From Spirochaetota bacterium (GTDB lineage: Bacteria; Spirochaetota; Spirochaetia; Treponematales; Rectinemataceae), in contig JAJUIB010000018.1 of NCBI GenBank assembly GCA_029265615.1, positions 1 through 54,871 on the forward strand: a stretch of 54,871 nt of DNA. The letters run 5' to 3'. The notes below the pieces were generated by a model, which worked only from the letters and a program-made list of their open reading frames with translations, ran no database searches and was not told where the DNA came from. The position numbers were made by a program, and so were the translations under genes. Of this stretch, positions 29,052 to 36,739 are shown piece after piece; positions within the stretch are counted from its first letter, which is position 1; every line of letters starts with the position of its first letter.

Positions 29052-29795
29052 TTAAGCCTCTTCCGCCTGGCGCTCAAATCCAAAGGGGTTGAGTGACACC
29101 CCGCGGTCGTACACGTCGACGCCCTCCGCTTTTTTGAGGCGGCCGACGACCAGGTAGGTGAAGGGCGTCATCGCCGCCTCGACGCCGCATTTGAAGAGGT
29201 AGTTCGTGAGGACGAGGGTGAGAAAGAGCTCCCAGGCGAAGACTCCCGCCGCACTTGCGACGAGGACGAAGACCACGGTGTCGACGAGTTCGCCTATCAG
29301 CGTCGAGCCGATCGTGCGCGCCCAGAGCATACGTCCCTCCATCGCGACCTTCATTTTCGAAAGGACGGCGGAGTTTGCGAATTCTCCGGCCCAATAGGCA
29401 AGAAGGCTTGCGAGGACAATGCCGCCCGAACTCATGCCACCGAGGATGGCATCGAAGGCTGCCTGGCCGGCGTAACCCTGCCACGCGGCCTCGCCGGGGA
29501 GTACGCGGACGGCCCAGAGGACAAGGGCGGTGGCCGCGAGCGCGACGAAGCCCGTCCAGATGACGCGGCGCGAGGCCTTGAAGCCGTAGACCTCGGTGAG
29601 GATATCGCCAAAGATGTATGAGAGCGGGAAAAGCAGGGTGCCGCCGTCGAAGGCCATTCTGACGCCGAAGAGGCTGAAGCCCAGGTCGATGATCTTGGCG
29701 GAGGAGGCGACGTTGCTTACGATGAGGGTGGCGACGAAGGTCGCCATCACGAGGTCAAGGTGGCGGAACTGTTTGGGGACGGACGAAGACTCCAC
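29052..29795 (-). CDS. Queuosine precursor transporter (YhhQ/VUT family)
   Basis: A 247-aa integral membrane protein with about six helices. Recognition rests on IVSNVASSAKIIDL (helix 1), the FPLSYIFGDILTEVYGFKAS block, which is the signature of the family, and later TIGSTLIGELVDTVVFVLVA. E. coli YhhQ imports preQ0/preQ1 for tRNA queuosine. The start is GTG six bases after AAGGAG; upstream in-frame ATG codons lie in sequence with no coding character. The leader contains AAAACAAGGAG, reminiscent of the 3' part of a preQ1-I aptamer, but the rest of the aptamer was not found. Confidence 0.92.
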   Translation of the reverse strand: MESSSVPKQFRHLDLVMATFVATLIVSNVASSAKIIDLGFSLFGVRMAFDGGTLLFPLSYIFGDILTEVYGFKASRRVIWTGFVALAATALVLWAVRVLPGEAAWQGYAGQAAFDAILGGMSSGGIVLASLLAYWAGEFANSAVLSKMKVAMEGRMLWARTIGSTLIGELVDTVVFVLVASAAGVFAWELFLTLVLTNYLFKCGVEAAMTPFTYLVVGRLKKAEGVDVYDRGVSLNPFGFERQAEEA

Positions 29796-29968
29796 GGGAA
29801 GCTCCTTGTTTTGGTGAGGCGGGTGGGAATCGGGCCTGAAGAGAATCAGGCGCGAAACGACCGCCGTCGTCCTTCGGTAGATGCATAGAGCCGGCGGACG
29901 ACTACCGACGGCCGCGAGCATAGCATTTTACCGAAGTTTCGCCAGCCTGCCGCCGCAGCGGAGCGGGG

Positions 29969-30112
29969 CTACAGGCGGCGGCCGAGCTCCTTGAGCGAGG
30001 CCGTGAGGTAGGCCATCGCCTTGAGCTTCCGGAAGCCCTCGTCGAGGTAGAGGCCGAGGGCCCGCGTGATGCGGACCCGGTAGGCGCCGAGTGCTTCTTC
30101 GTCCCTCGTTAT
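29969..30112 (-). CDS. Possible small protein (47 aa) starting at ATA, or a gene remnant
   Basis: The sequence after the TspO-like stop continues in the same frame for 53 codons with coding-like composition. The last part reads GLYLDEGFRKLKAMAYLTAS and LKELGRRL, an amphipathic basic helix. No ATG, GTG or TTG start exists at a useful place. However, an ATA at 30110-30112 lies exactly 7 nt after CATACT (30120-30125 on the minus strand), the same geometry as the leaderless genes nearby. It may be a small protein with an unusual start, or the 3' remnant of a longer gene. Function unknown. Confidence 0.35.
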   Translation of the reverse strand: MTRDEEALGAYRVRITRALGLYLDEGFRKLKAMAYLTASLKELGRRL

Positions 30113-30127
30113 GCGCCCGAGTATGGC

Positions 30128-30991
30128 CTAGGCGCCGACCTCGCGCCGATAGGAGCGTAGCCGCTCTACGGCGACCGCGCCGAGAATGGAGAGGCCCGCC
30201 GCCGCCGCCGCAATCCAGACCGGCGCTGAGTAGGCGGGGTCGACGCTCATCCGCTTGATGACGATGCCCGCGTAGGCCCAGACGACGACGATGGGCGTCG
30301 CGATCGCGCCGCGTCCGAGTGCGTAATAGAGGGCGAGTGCGAGGCCCGCCGCAATGGCGGCCACCGCCCAAATCCGCGGATCGAGGCCGAAGCCGTCCCA
30401 GCCGAAGTCGACGAGGAAGGCGGTGACGTTGGCGATCGTCGCGACGAGAATCCACCCCAAGTAGACACGGATCGGCACGCTGAGGAAAAAGCGTCGCGCG
30501 CGGTCGGCCGCGGTGCGCGACGGCGGTGATACTTCGCCTGCATCGAATCGGAGCGTGATCCGCTCTTCGAGGGCGACAAGGGTGTAGAGGATGACGAGCA
30601 TGAGGAAAAGCGCGGCGAGGATATCACGCCAGTGCCAGGCGATGATCCAGGCGGCATTTGCAAGGGCGTTTGCAATGAAGAGGAGCCCGTCGCCGCGCTC
30701 CCATCCGGCTGGGCGGGCCGCATCGCGCTTTCCGAAGACCTCCGCAAGGAGGGCAACGACATACCCAGCGAGGAGGGGGTAGATGAGCCCCCAGATCGCA
30801 AAGGTGAGGCCGGCCGGAACAAAAAGGTTGGGGAGCGCGTCGGAAAGCTCGCCCGTCGTGCTACCGTTCAAGGGCAGGGCGTTTGCAAGCGTGTTGGTGG
30901 CGACCATGATGCCGAAGGCGAGCGTCGACCCGAGGGCGAGGAGGCGGACGCCGCGGCGGGACTGATCCTGGGAATCGCTTAATCCGTTTAT
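30128..30991 (-). CDS. TspO/MBR-like multi-span membrane protein, apparent ATA start
   Basis: With the start at 30991 the protein is 287 aa with about seven hydrophobic segments. LPNLFVPAGLTFAIWGLIYP (about 52-71) is the hallmark of TspO-related tryptophan-rich sensory proteins in their longer form, and NTLANALPLNGSTTGELSD precedes it, as usual. The first ATG in frame (30907) would cut the first membrane helix in half. An N-terminal extension of 28 codons restores it (NGLSDSQDQ, then RRGVRLLALGSTLAFGI). That extension begins with ATA at 30989-30991, placed six bases after AAGGAA. Either ATA initiates, or an ATG has been lost. Ligand and role unknown. Confidence 0.75.
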   Translation of the reverse strand: MNGLSDSQDQSRRGVRLLALGSTLAFGIMVATNTLANALPLNGSTTGELSDALPNLFVPAGLTFAIWGLIYPLLAGYVVALLAEVFGKRDAARPAGWERGDGLLFIANALANAAWIIAWHWRDILAALFLMLVILYTLVALEERITLRFDAGEVSPPSRTAADRARRFFLSVPIRVYLGWILVATIANVTAFLVDFGWDGFGLDPRIWAVAAIAAGLALALYYALGRGAIATPIVVVWAYAGIVIKRMSVDPAYSAPVWIAAAAAGLSILGAVAVERLRSYRREVGA

Positions 30992-31097
30992 CGTGGCTTC
31001 CTTAAGCTGGGCGCCAGGGCATGCATGTGCGCCCGCTACTTACAGGCTAATGCAGGACGTCGCGCGATGAAAGAGCCCTGAAGGCGTTCCAGGACGC

Positions 31098-31126
31098 TTG
31101 CCGCCGTCCCTCGCCGCGGGTATCAT
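31098..31126 (+). promoter_or_regulatory. Leaderless-type promoter of tag
   Basis: TTGCCG (31098-31103), 17-bp spacer, TATCAT (31121-31126), 7 nt, ATG at 31134. No Shine-Dalgarno sequence. Confidence 0.6.
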
Positions 31127-31133
31127 CGGGGTC

Positions 31134-31703
31134 ATGCAGCGTTGCCCCTGGTGCGGCACCGACCCCCTCTATATTGCCTATCACGACGAGGAGTGGGGCA
31201 CGCCCGTGCGCGACGAGCGGAAGCACTTCGAATTTCTCCTTCTCGAGACCCAGCAGGCTGGCCTTTCGTGGCTCACGATTCTCAGGAAGCGCGAGGCCTA
31301 CCGCCGCGCATTCGCAGACTTTGATCCCGAGGCGGTCGCCCGCTTCGGCGACAAGGATGTCGAGCGCCTTCTCGGCGATGCGGGCATCGTGCGCAATCGG
31401 CGCAAAATCGAGGCGGCGGTGCGCAACGCCCGCGCGTTTCTCGCCGTCGCCGAGGAGAAGGGCTCGTTCGGCGAGCATCTGTGGAATTTCGTCGATGGCC
31501 GCCCTCTCCGGAACGCCTGGCGCTCTCCCGCCGAGCTACCCGTCACCACGCCGCTTTCCGACCGTATCGCCGCCGATCTTAAGGCCCGCGGCTTTGCCTT
31601 TGTCGGCTCGACCACCATCTACGCGCATGTGCAGGCCGTCGGCCTCGTCAATGATCACCTCGTATCCTGCTTCCGCTGGGCCGAACTTGGCGCCGCGGAG
31701 TAG
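31134..31703 (+). CDS. tag: DNA-3-methyladenine glycosylase I
   Basis: A 189-aa base-excision repair enzyme that removes 3-methyladenine. The start MQRCPWCG carries the zinc ligand Cys4, YHDEEWG carries His17, and LLLETQQAGLSW has Glu38; these three positions coincide with the E. coli Tag numbering. A further His and Cys near the C-terminus (NDHLVSC) complete the zinc site. Length and order are standard. The nitroreductase gene starts 11 bp after its stop with its own AAGGAG, so they probably form an operon from the TTGCCG/TATCAT promoter. Confidence 0.95.
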   Translation: MQRCPWCGTDPLYIAYHDEEWGTPVRDERKHFEFLLLETQQAGLSWLTILRKREAYRRAFADFDPEAVARFGDKDVERLLGDAGIVRNRRKIEAAVRNARAFLAVAEEKGSFGEHLWNFVDGRPLRNAWRSPAELPVTTPLSDRIAADLKARGFAFVGSTTIYAHVQAVGLVNDHLVSCFRWAELGAAE

Positions 31704-31714
31704 AAGGAGCAATC

Positions 31715-32599
31715 ATGCGTCTTTCCTTTGACGCGGTCCGCGCCCGCCACTCCGTCCGTAGCTACGATGCCGTAGCACTTGGCGGCGCGGAAATCGAGGC
31801 CCTGAAGGCTGCCTTCGACGAAGCGCTCCCCGCGCCCTTCGGCACCCGCCCCCGCTTCGCCCTTGTCGCCGCGGACGAGGGCGGACGTGCCGCGCGGATG
31901 GGGACCTACGGGCTCATTTCCGGTGCCCCCGCCTACGTGGTCGGCGCTGCCCCGCTTGCGCCGGGTGGCATGGAGGACTTTGGCTACGCGATGGAGGGCA
32001 TCGTCTTGCGCGCAACGGAGCTCGGACTTGGCTCCTGCTGGCTTGGCGGGGTCTTCGACCGGGGCCGTGCGGCACGCGCGCTCGGCCTCGGCGCGGGGGA
32101 AGTGGTTGCCGCCGCCCTTGCCCTTGGGCGGCCGGCGGAGCGGCGGAGCCTTGCGGATCGGGTTGTCGCTGGTGCCACGGGGGCTCGGGGGAGAAAGCGC
32201 CCCGATGAACTCTTTTTCGCAGCCCCTGATCCATCAGTTTCATCGGGGGCCGCGGCCTGGCCTCTTCTGCCGCCGGATTCGCCCTGGCGTCGCGCTCCGC
32301 TTGCTGACCTTCTTGAGGCGGTGCGCCTCGCACCCTCCGCCTCGAACAAGCAGCCCTGGCGCCTCGTCCTCGAGACTGGCGCCCGGCCCTCGCTCCATCT
32401 CTATCTGCACGAAGACAGCGTCTACAACAAGGCTCTTGCCCCCGTGCACATACAGCGTGTCGACATGGGCATTGCGATGCGGCACATCGAGGTGGCGGCG
32501 CTCGTGCACGGCCTTGGCGGCGCCTGGCGCCGCCATGATCCAGACCCCTACGCGGCCCCGGCGCCGCAGCTGTACATCGCAAGCTTTCATTTCGCCTAA
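31715..32599 (+). CDS. Nitroreductase family protein (tandem half-domains)
   Basis: A 294-aa flavin-dependent oxidoreductase-like protein. It starts with SFDAVRARHSVRSYDA, the N-terminal FMN-contact pattern of nitroreductases. The middle contains ATELGLGSCWLGGVFDRG. The C-terminal half has VRLAPSASNKQPWRLVLE, the core FMN-binding block, and ends in an HxE-containing region (HIEVAALVHGLGG). The order of these blocks fits the 'putative TM nitroreductase' subfamily rather than NfsB. Physiological substrate unknown. AAGGAG is placed 6 nt before the ATG. Confidence 0.87.
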   Translation: MRLSFDAVRARHSVRSYDAVALGGAEIEALKAAFDEALPAPFGTRPRFALVAADEGGRAARMGTYGLISGAPAYVVGAAPLAPGGMEDFGYAMEGIVLRATELGLGSCWLGGVFDRGRAARALGLGAGEVVAAALALGRPAERRSLADRVVAGATGARGRKRPDELFFAAPDPSVSSGAAAWPLLPPDSPWRRAPLADLLEAVRLAPSASNKQPWRLVLETGARPSLHLYLHEDSVYNKALAPVHIQRVDMGIAMRHIEVAALVHGLGGAWRRHDPDPYAAPAPQLYIASFHFA

Positions 32600-32695
32600 C
32601 GCGTCGCGCAGGAGCCCTCCTGGGGACCTTTAAGGCGCGCTGTCGGCGAAACCGCTCCTAAAGGTATACCGGTGCGATATGCTGGGCGCGCAAAT

Positions 32696-32724
32696 TTGAC
32701 AGCGGATGAAGCATGCATTATGTT
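32696..32724 (+). promoter_or_regulatory. Promoter of ferritin
   Basis: TTGACA (32696-32701), 17-bp spacer, TATGTT (32719-32724). The predicted start is near 32731, giving a 31-nt leader with AAAGGAG. Confidence 0.75.
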
Positions 32725-32738
32725 AGCTATGTCTAACA
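32721..32738 (+). promoter_or_regulatory. Candidate operator over the ferritin -10/+1
   Basis: A perfect inverted repeat TGTTAG-N6-CTAACA overlaps the -10 hexamer and the start of transcription, a typical repressor position. It does not fit the classical Fur box or the DtxR spacing well. Confidence 0.5.
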
Positions 32739-32761
32739 AAGACTCGTCGAAAGGAGCTACC

Positions 32762-33292
32762 ATGATTACGAAGCGCATGGCCGATCGCATTAACCTCCAG
32801 ATTAATCGCGAAATGTACTCCGCCTACCTCTACATGGCGATGTCCGCGCGCATGGCCGAGGCGGGCTACAAGGGGATCGCGAACTGGCTCATGGTCCAGT
32901 ATCACGAAGAGATGTTCCATGCGATGAAGCTCTACGGGTATCTCCAGGACCAGGGCGCGAGTGTCGTTCTTGAGGCGATTGCCAGGCCGGACTTCAAGGA
33001 GACTGGGGTAAAGGAGCTCTTTCAGCACGTCCTTGAGCACGAGAAGGGCGTGAGCGCGAGCATCCGGGAAATCGCCGCCCTCGCGCGCGAAGAGAAGGAT
33101 TACGCCACCGAGGCCTTCATTGCGTGGTATATCAGCGAGCAGGTTGAAGAGGAAAAAAACGCCACAGAGATTCTCCAGACGATCGACCTTCTTGGCGATT
33201 CGGCGCAAGGCAATTTCATGCTCAACATCGAGCTGGGTAAGCGGAAGCTCACAGTTCCTGTGAATTTTGCTGAGCTGGGCGGCGCAGATTAA
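32762..33292 (+). CDS. Non-haem ferritin
   Basis: A 176-aa iron-storage protein expected to form a 24-mer cage. The ferroxidase residues fall at the same numbers as in E. coli FtnA: Glu17, Glu50, His53, Glu94, Gln127 and Glu130, so oxidation of Fe(II) should be intact. The chain opens MITKRMADRINLQINREMYS and is full length. AAAGGAG is 6 nt before the ATG. The gene stands alone behind a strong TTGACA/TATGTT promoter with an inverted repeat over the -10, so iron- or redox-dependent repression is likely. Its stop overlaps the convergent kinase by 4 bp. Confidence 0.96.
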   Translation: MITKRMADRINLQINREMYSAYLYMAMSARMAEAGYKGIANWLMVQYHEEMFHAMKLYGYLQDQGASVVLEAIARPDFKETGVKELFQHVLEHEKGVSASIREIAALAREEKDYATEAFIAWYISEQVEEEKNATEILQTIDLLGDSAQGNFMLNIELGKRKLTVPVNFAELGGAD

Positions 33293-34176
33293 GGTTGGTT
33301 GGGCCGCGCCTGACCTGGCGCGGCGAGGGCGGGTGTTGCCGTGATGTGCACCTCTCCTTCCCATGTATCGGACAGGTCGCGAAAGGCAATAGCCCCGCCG
33401 GGTCCGCCCGCAAGCGCTCTGAAAATGCGGAAATGCGCGGACTTTCCGCCGGCGGCCCGGATATGGAGGAGGGCTTCCGCGCCGCCGGGAATCTCAAGGC
33501 TTAGACTGATCCGGGCCTGATTGGGCGCTTGAGCAGCCTCGGCAATCGTTCCCGCGACGAGCACGCCGGCGAGAATCGCTGCGTCGAGGTCGGCGACTGC
33601 CGGAGCCAGTTCGAGGCGCGGCGGTTCCTGGGCCCCGAAGTGCGCGGCGGCATCGCGTGCGAGTTCTGCGAGGTAGGCTGAAAGGTCGACCCCCGCGTAG
33701 GCGCCCGCTTCGTAGCTCCGATCCAAGGCGAGCGACATGGCGCGGATCGCGGCGCGCGATGCTTCGAAGGCCGCACGGGCCTCCCCCGCCTCGAGCTCCT
33801 CGGCGAGGAGGGTTTGAAGGCTCGTCATCACCTGCAGGTTGTTGCGTACGCGATGGTGCACCTCGTGGAGTAGCGCCGACTGTTCTGCGATGCGCCGTTT
33901 GAGTTCGGCTTCCAGCGCGGCGCGCCGCGCAAGTTCGTCTGAGACGAGGCTGTAGAGGAGGATCGCCGTAACGAGTACGAAGATCCAGCCCTTGAGGGTG
34001 GAGATAATGACCATAGCGCGCGAACTCGGGAAGAGGAGGAGGACCTGGTCGGAAAAAAGGATCCAGGCTCCCGCAAAGAGGGCGTACTGGAGTGTGATTC
34101 TGAGCGCTGCTTTCGGGTTTGATGAGGCCTCACCCCGTGTCGCAGCGTTTTTCTGTATTCTCGGCGCGCGATCCAT
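33289..34176 (-). CDS. Membrane sensor histidine kinase-like protein with degenerate ATPase domain
   Basis: A 295-aa protein with two closely spaced membrane helices (about 27-47 and 57-80, FVLVTAILLYSLV in the second) and then a HisKA_2-type dimerisation helix: LLHEVHHRVRNNLQVMTSLQ, with the predicted phospho-His in EVHHRVRNNLQ. The following domain has the expected length start (LDRSYEAGAYAGVDLSAYL), but the N-box Asn/Lys/His cluster and the DxGxG loop of HATPase_c are not visible where they should be. It may be inactive as a kinase or act as a partner. No response regulator is adjacent. Leaderless-type start after AATACT. Confidence 0.8.
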   Translation of the reverse strand: MDRAPRIQKNAATRGEASSNPKAALRITLQYALFAGAWILFSDQVLLLFPSSRAMVIISTLKGWIFVLVTAILLYSLVSDELARRAALEAELKRRIAEQSALLHEVHHRVRNNLQVMTSLQTLLAEELEAGEARAAFEASRAAIRAMSLALDRSYEAGAYAGVDLSAYLAELARDAAAHFGAQEPPRLELAPAVADLDAAILAGVLVAGTIAEAAQAPNQARISLSLEIPGGAEALLHIRAAGGKSAHFRIFRALAGGPGGAIAFRDLSDTWEGEVHITATPALAAPGQARPNQP

Positions 34177-34183
34177 GCCAGTA

Positions 34184-34212
34184 AGTATTGTCTCTGGCGC
34201 TTCTCATGGCAA
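34184..34212 (-). promoter_or_regulatory. Leaderless-type promoter of the kinase-like gene
   Basis: On the minus strand: TTGCCA (34207-34212), 17-bp spacer, AATACT (34184-34189), 7 nt, ATG at 34176. Confidence 0.55.
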
Positions 34213-34268
34213 GAATGTTCCCAGAGCTCCCGGGGCCGGCCCCGGGGACAGGGAAAGGAGTTTTCCCC

Positions 34269-34784
34269 ATGCGTTTGTGGTCGCTACATCCCCGCTATCT
34301 CGATGCGAAGGGCCTAACCGCCTGTTGGCGTGAGGGGCTTCTCGCGCGGAAGGTGCTTGCGGGGGCGACGCGCGGTTATCGGAATCATCCCCAGCTACAG
34401 CGCTTCCGCGCCGCGCCTGACCCGGGTGCGGCGCTCGTTGCGCTGTTGTGGGAGCTTGTGCGCGAGGCCGAGCGTCGCGGCTACCGCTTTGATCCTTCGC
34501 GGATTTTCGCCTCCGGAGAGGCTCAAGATGCGGCACGATACGCGGCGCACGAAGCGCAGGTTCCCCCGATCCCGGTGACCCGTGGCCAGCTTGCCTACGA
34601 GCGCGAGCTCCTTCTTACAAAACTCGAGCGCCGCGACCCCCTTACTGCCGCGCACCTCGCCCGCGAGGCCGAAGCCGAGCCCTCGCCGGTTTTCATCCCC
34701 GTGGAGGGGGATATCGAAGCCTGGGAGCGTGTCATCCCCGAGGTCGCCGCGCGTCGTACGCACATCCGCCTCGATAAAGCCTGA
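34269..34784 (+). CDS. Pyrimidine-dimer DNA glycosylase (Pyr_excise)-like protein
   Basis: A 171-aa protein beginning MRLWSLHPRYLDAKGL, followed by REGLLARKVLAGATRGYRNHPQ. This opening is typical of bacterial proteins grouped with phage T4 endonuclease V (PF03013). T4 enzyme uses the amine of Thr2 and Glu23; here residue 2 is Arg, so the same chemistry is not assured and these bacterial relatives have no firm function. AAAGGAG stands 8 nt before the ATG. Divergent from the kinase-like gene; only about 90 bp separate the two starts. Confidence 0.75.
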   Translation: MRLWSLHPRYLDAKGLTACWREGLLARKVLAGATRGYRNHPQLQRFRAAPDPGAALVALLWELVREAERRGYRFDPSRIFASGEAQDAARYAAHEAQVPPIPVTRGQLAYERELLLTKLERRDPLTAAHLAREAEAEPSPVFIPVEGDIEAWERVIPEVAARRTHIRLDKA

Positions 34785-34814
34785 GGCGCCTGCGCGGCGT
34801 GGCGCTGGGCGCTC

Positions 34815-35492
34815 TCAAACTATGATCCAGCCTGCATCGGCCGCACCGCAACGAGACCTGAGGAGTTCCGCGAAAAACGTGGCGCAGGACGCAAGGTCCC
34901 GGGAGTCTTCTGTGATAGGCGCGTAGATGACCCCTGCGACGTCGCGGCACTCTGCAAAGACTTTGGTCGCCATTGCATCTTTCACGGGATTGCCGCAGGC
35001 CTCCCAGCGCCCCGCCACCTGACGGCGGACGAGGAGGAGATCCTCAAGGGCGATTTCCTGCCCCGAGGGGTTAAAAATGTAGGATTCGCCTGCGCACCCG
35101 CGGGAGAGGCGGAGTTCGGGGCCGGTTTTCGCAAGGTCGAAAATGCTCGCAGGGTAACCGTAGGCGAGGCTCGCCGCGTTGTTGACATCCACGGGGCCGT
35201 TGACGAGGGGGAAACTTCCCTCGAGCGCCGCCGCGAGGAGGTATTCGCTCGATGGCTTGGCGCGGCCCGCAGGCTTGTAGTTCCCGTAGCGGAGCATGTC
35301 ACGCACGGCGGTCTTGCGCGGCACGCTCAGAAAGGCCTCGCCTGTGGTGCGGACGCGTGTAAGAAGTTCCGCAAGCTCGGGAAAGGCTTCGGCGCTCGGC
35401 GGGCAGGAGGGAAGTCCGAGTCCCCAGACGAGCGCGGCGCGCACCCTGCGCGGCTCGAGAGCAGGGTCGTAGTCGAGGTGAGGGCGTTGCAT
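34815..35492 (-). CDS. B3/B4 (tRNA-synthetase editing-like) domain protein
   Basis: A 225-aa protein. The core LRYGNYKPAGRAKPSSEYLL followed by GSFPLVNGPVDVNNAASLAYG is the B3/4 domain known from the editing region of phenylalanyl-tRNA synthetase beta and from free-standing relatives. The free-standing proteins may hydrolyse misacylated tRNA or modify small molecules, but this is not established. No membrane segments. ATG is 6 nt after TATCAT with no ribosome-binding site. It converges with the Pyr_excise-like gene (30-bp gap). Confidence 0.8.
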   Translation of the reverse strand: MQRPHLDYDPALEPRRVRAALVWGLGLPSCPPSAEAFPELAELLTRVRTTGEAFLSVPRKTAVRDMLRYGNYKPAGRAKPSSEYLLAAALEGSFPLVNGPVDVNNAASLAYGYPASIFDLAKTGPELRLSRGCAGESYIFNPSGQEIALEDLLLVRRQVAGRWEACGNPVKDAMATKVFAECRDVAGVIYAPITEDSRDLASCATFFAELLRSRCGAADAGWIIV

Positions 35493-35498
35493 GGCGCA

Positions 35499-35528
35499 AT
35501 GATACGCCGACCGAGCCTGAGGCGTCGA
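35499..35528 (-). promoter_or_regulatory. Leaderless-type promoter of the B3/4 gene
   Basis: On the minus strand: TCGACG (35523-35528), 18-bp spacer, TATCAT (35499-35504), 6 nt, ATG at 35492. Confidence 0.5.
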
Positions 35529-35534
35529 GGCCTT

Positions 35535-36002
35535 TTAGGGAACGCGGCGCCCCAGGTACTCGGAAAAATCGAGCGGCACGGGGTGGTACTCGCGCTCCAT
35601 GAGGGGGCTCGAAATGAGGAAGTCGGCGCTTGAGCGGTTGCAGGCCATGGGAACGTCGTAGAGCACGGCGATCCGGAGCAGGGCTTTCACGTCAACGTCA
35701 TGCGGCTGGGGCGACATCGGGTCCCAGAAAAAGACGACCGCATCGATAGCCCCCTCCGCGATGAGGGCGCCGAGCTGTTGGTCGCCGCCGAGCGGGCCCG
35801 ACTTAAGGCGGCGCACAGACAGCCCGGGCGGCAGGGCGCCGCCGTTTTTGGCAGCGATCGCTTCCTCGACGAGGCGGCCCGTCGTGCCGGTGCAGACGAG
35901 GCGGTGGCGGGCAAGTGTCTTCCAGTTGTATTCGACCCACTCGATGAGCGCGCGCTTTCGATTGTCGTGGGCCACAAGGGCGATAGTTTTCGTCTTGTCC
36001 AT
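35535..36002 (-). CDS. mgsA: Methylglyoxal synthase
   Basis: A 155-aa enzyme that converts dihydroxyacetone phosphate to methylglyoxal and phosphate, a bypass of lower glycolysis when phosphate is short. Recognition: IALVAHDNRK (His12-Asp13), CTGTTGRLVEEA (phosphate loop), SGPLGGDQQ with the catalytic Asp74, and FFWDPMSPQPHDVDVKALLR with His101 and Asp104. All match E. coli MgsA in order and spacing. No clear ribosome-binding site is seen before the ATG. Confidence 0.96.
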   Translation of the reverse strand: MDKTKTIALVAHDNRKRALIEWVEYNWKTLARHRLVCTGTTGRLVEEAIAAKNGGALPPGLSVRRLKSGPLGGDQQLGALIAEGAIDAVVFFWDPMSPQPHDVDVKALLRIAVLYDVPMACNRSSADFLISSPLMEREYHPVPLDFSEYLGRRVP

Positions 36003-36098
36003 GCCTGATTGTTGCGCGCGGGGCGCCCTCGATGCAAGGCCTTGCGCCCTCCGTGCTACGCAGGGCACCGCCGGAGGGTTAGTCGGGCGCGTGGGAGC

Positions 36099-36128
36099 TT
36101 GAAGTTCCGGGGCCGTCTTCGCTAGGCT
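36099..36128 (+). promoter_or_regulatory. Leaderless-type promoter of the 36135 membrane protein
   Basis: TTGAAG (36099-36104), 18-bp spacer, TAGGCT (36123-36128), 6 nt, ATG at 36135. No Shine-Dalgarno sequence. Confidence 0.5.
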
Positions 36129-36134
36129 CGCGGT

Positions 36135-36734
36135 ATGATGCGAACGAACATTCCCTCCGCGCAGCGAGGCTTCCGCGCCGGCGGCGCCCGCGTGCTCGCC
36201 TACCTCCGCGCCCTTGGCTGGGCGCTTGCGGTGGCGCTCGTCATCGGTGGCGCCCTCGCCCTTGTTCAGGCCTTTTTCCATCCCTTCGACTTTGTGATCG
36301 AAGGCGCGGAAAAAAGCCTTGCGGCGATCGACACCACCTTTTCCGCGAGCGCGGTTGCAGGTGTCTCCGTGGGCAGCCTCGTGCTCATCGCTGCTGCCGC
36401 GACGATCCCCCTCTTCAAAAAAGGCGTGCGCCGCCGCCAGTATTTTGTCTCGTTCTGGCGCGGCATCGTCTCTGCGGCGATCTTCCTTGCGACGGACAAA
36501 CTCTACCGCTATGTCCAGTCGCTCGGAATTCTCTATTTCAGTGCCACGCTCGCCCTCTTTCTCGCGGCGACGATTATCCTCGTCGAAATTGTCGCGCGTG
36601 CAGGCAAGGTCGAGGAGGAAGCGGAGCGCCGGACGGAGTTTCTCGCCTCGATCGTCTCAGGTCTCGTCTTCGGACTCCTTGTCCAACTCGGCGAATATCT
36701 GTTCGCCCTCCTCGGGCGGGCGCTCGGCGCCTGA
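36135..36734 (+). CDS. Four-span membrane protein of unknown function
   Basis: A 199-aa protein with a basic N-terminus and four hydrophobic segments: LGWALAVALVIGGALALVQA (about 28-47), AGVSVGSLVLIAAAATIPLF (about 74-93), FSATLALFLAATIILVEIV (about 135-153) and SIVSGLVFGLLVQLGEYLFA (about 172-191). A charged EEEAERR hinge sits before the last one. No recognised domain. The start has a second ATG immediately after (36138). It converges with the TetR gene across 5 bp. Confidence 0.7.
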   Translation: MMRTNIPSAQRGFRAGGARVLAYLRALGWALAVALVIGGALALVQAFFHPFDFVIEGAEKSLAAIDTTFSASAVAGVSVGSLVLIAAAATIPLFKKGVRRRQYFVSFWRGIVSAAIFLATDKLYRYVQSLGILYFSATLALFLAATIILVEIVARAGKVEEEAERRTEFLASIVSGLVFGLLVQLGEYLFALLGRALGA

Positions 36735-36739
36735 GTGCG

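Noticed and set aside
29796-29935. preQ1 riboswitch before the queuosine-precursor transporter
   Set aside because: AAAACAAGGAG resembles the 3' part of a preQ1-I aptamer, but the GGTTC-type 5' core and the matching P1 stem were not found.
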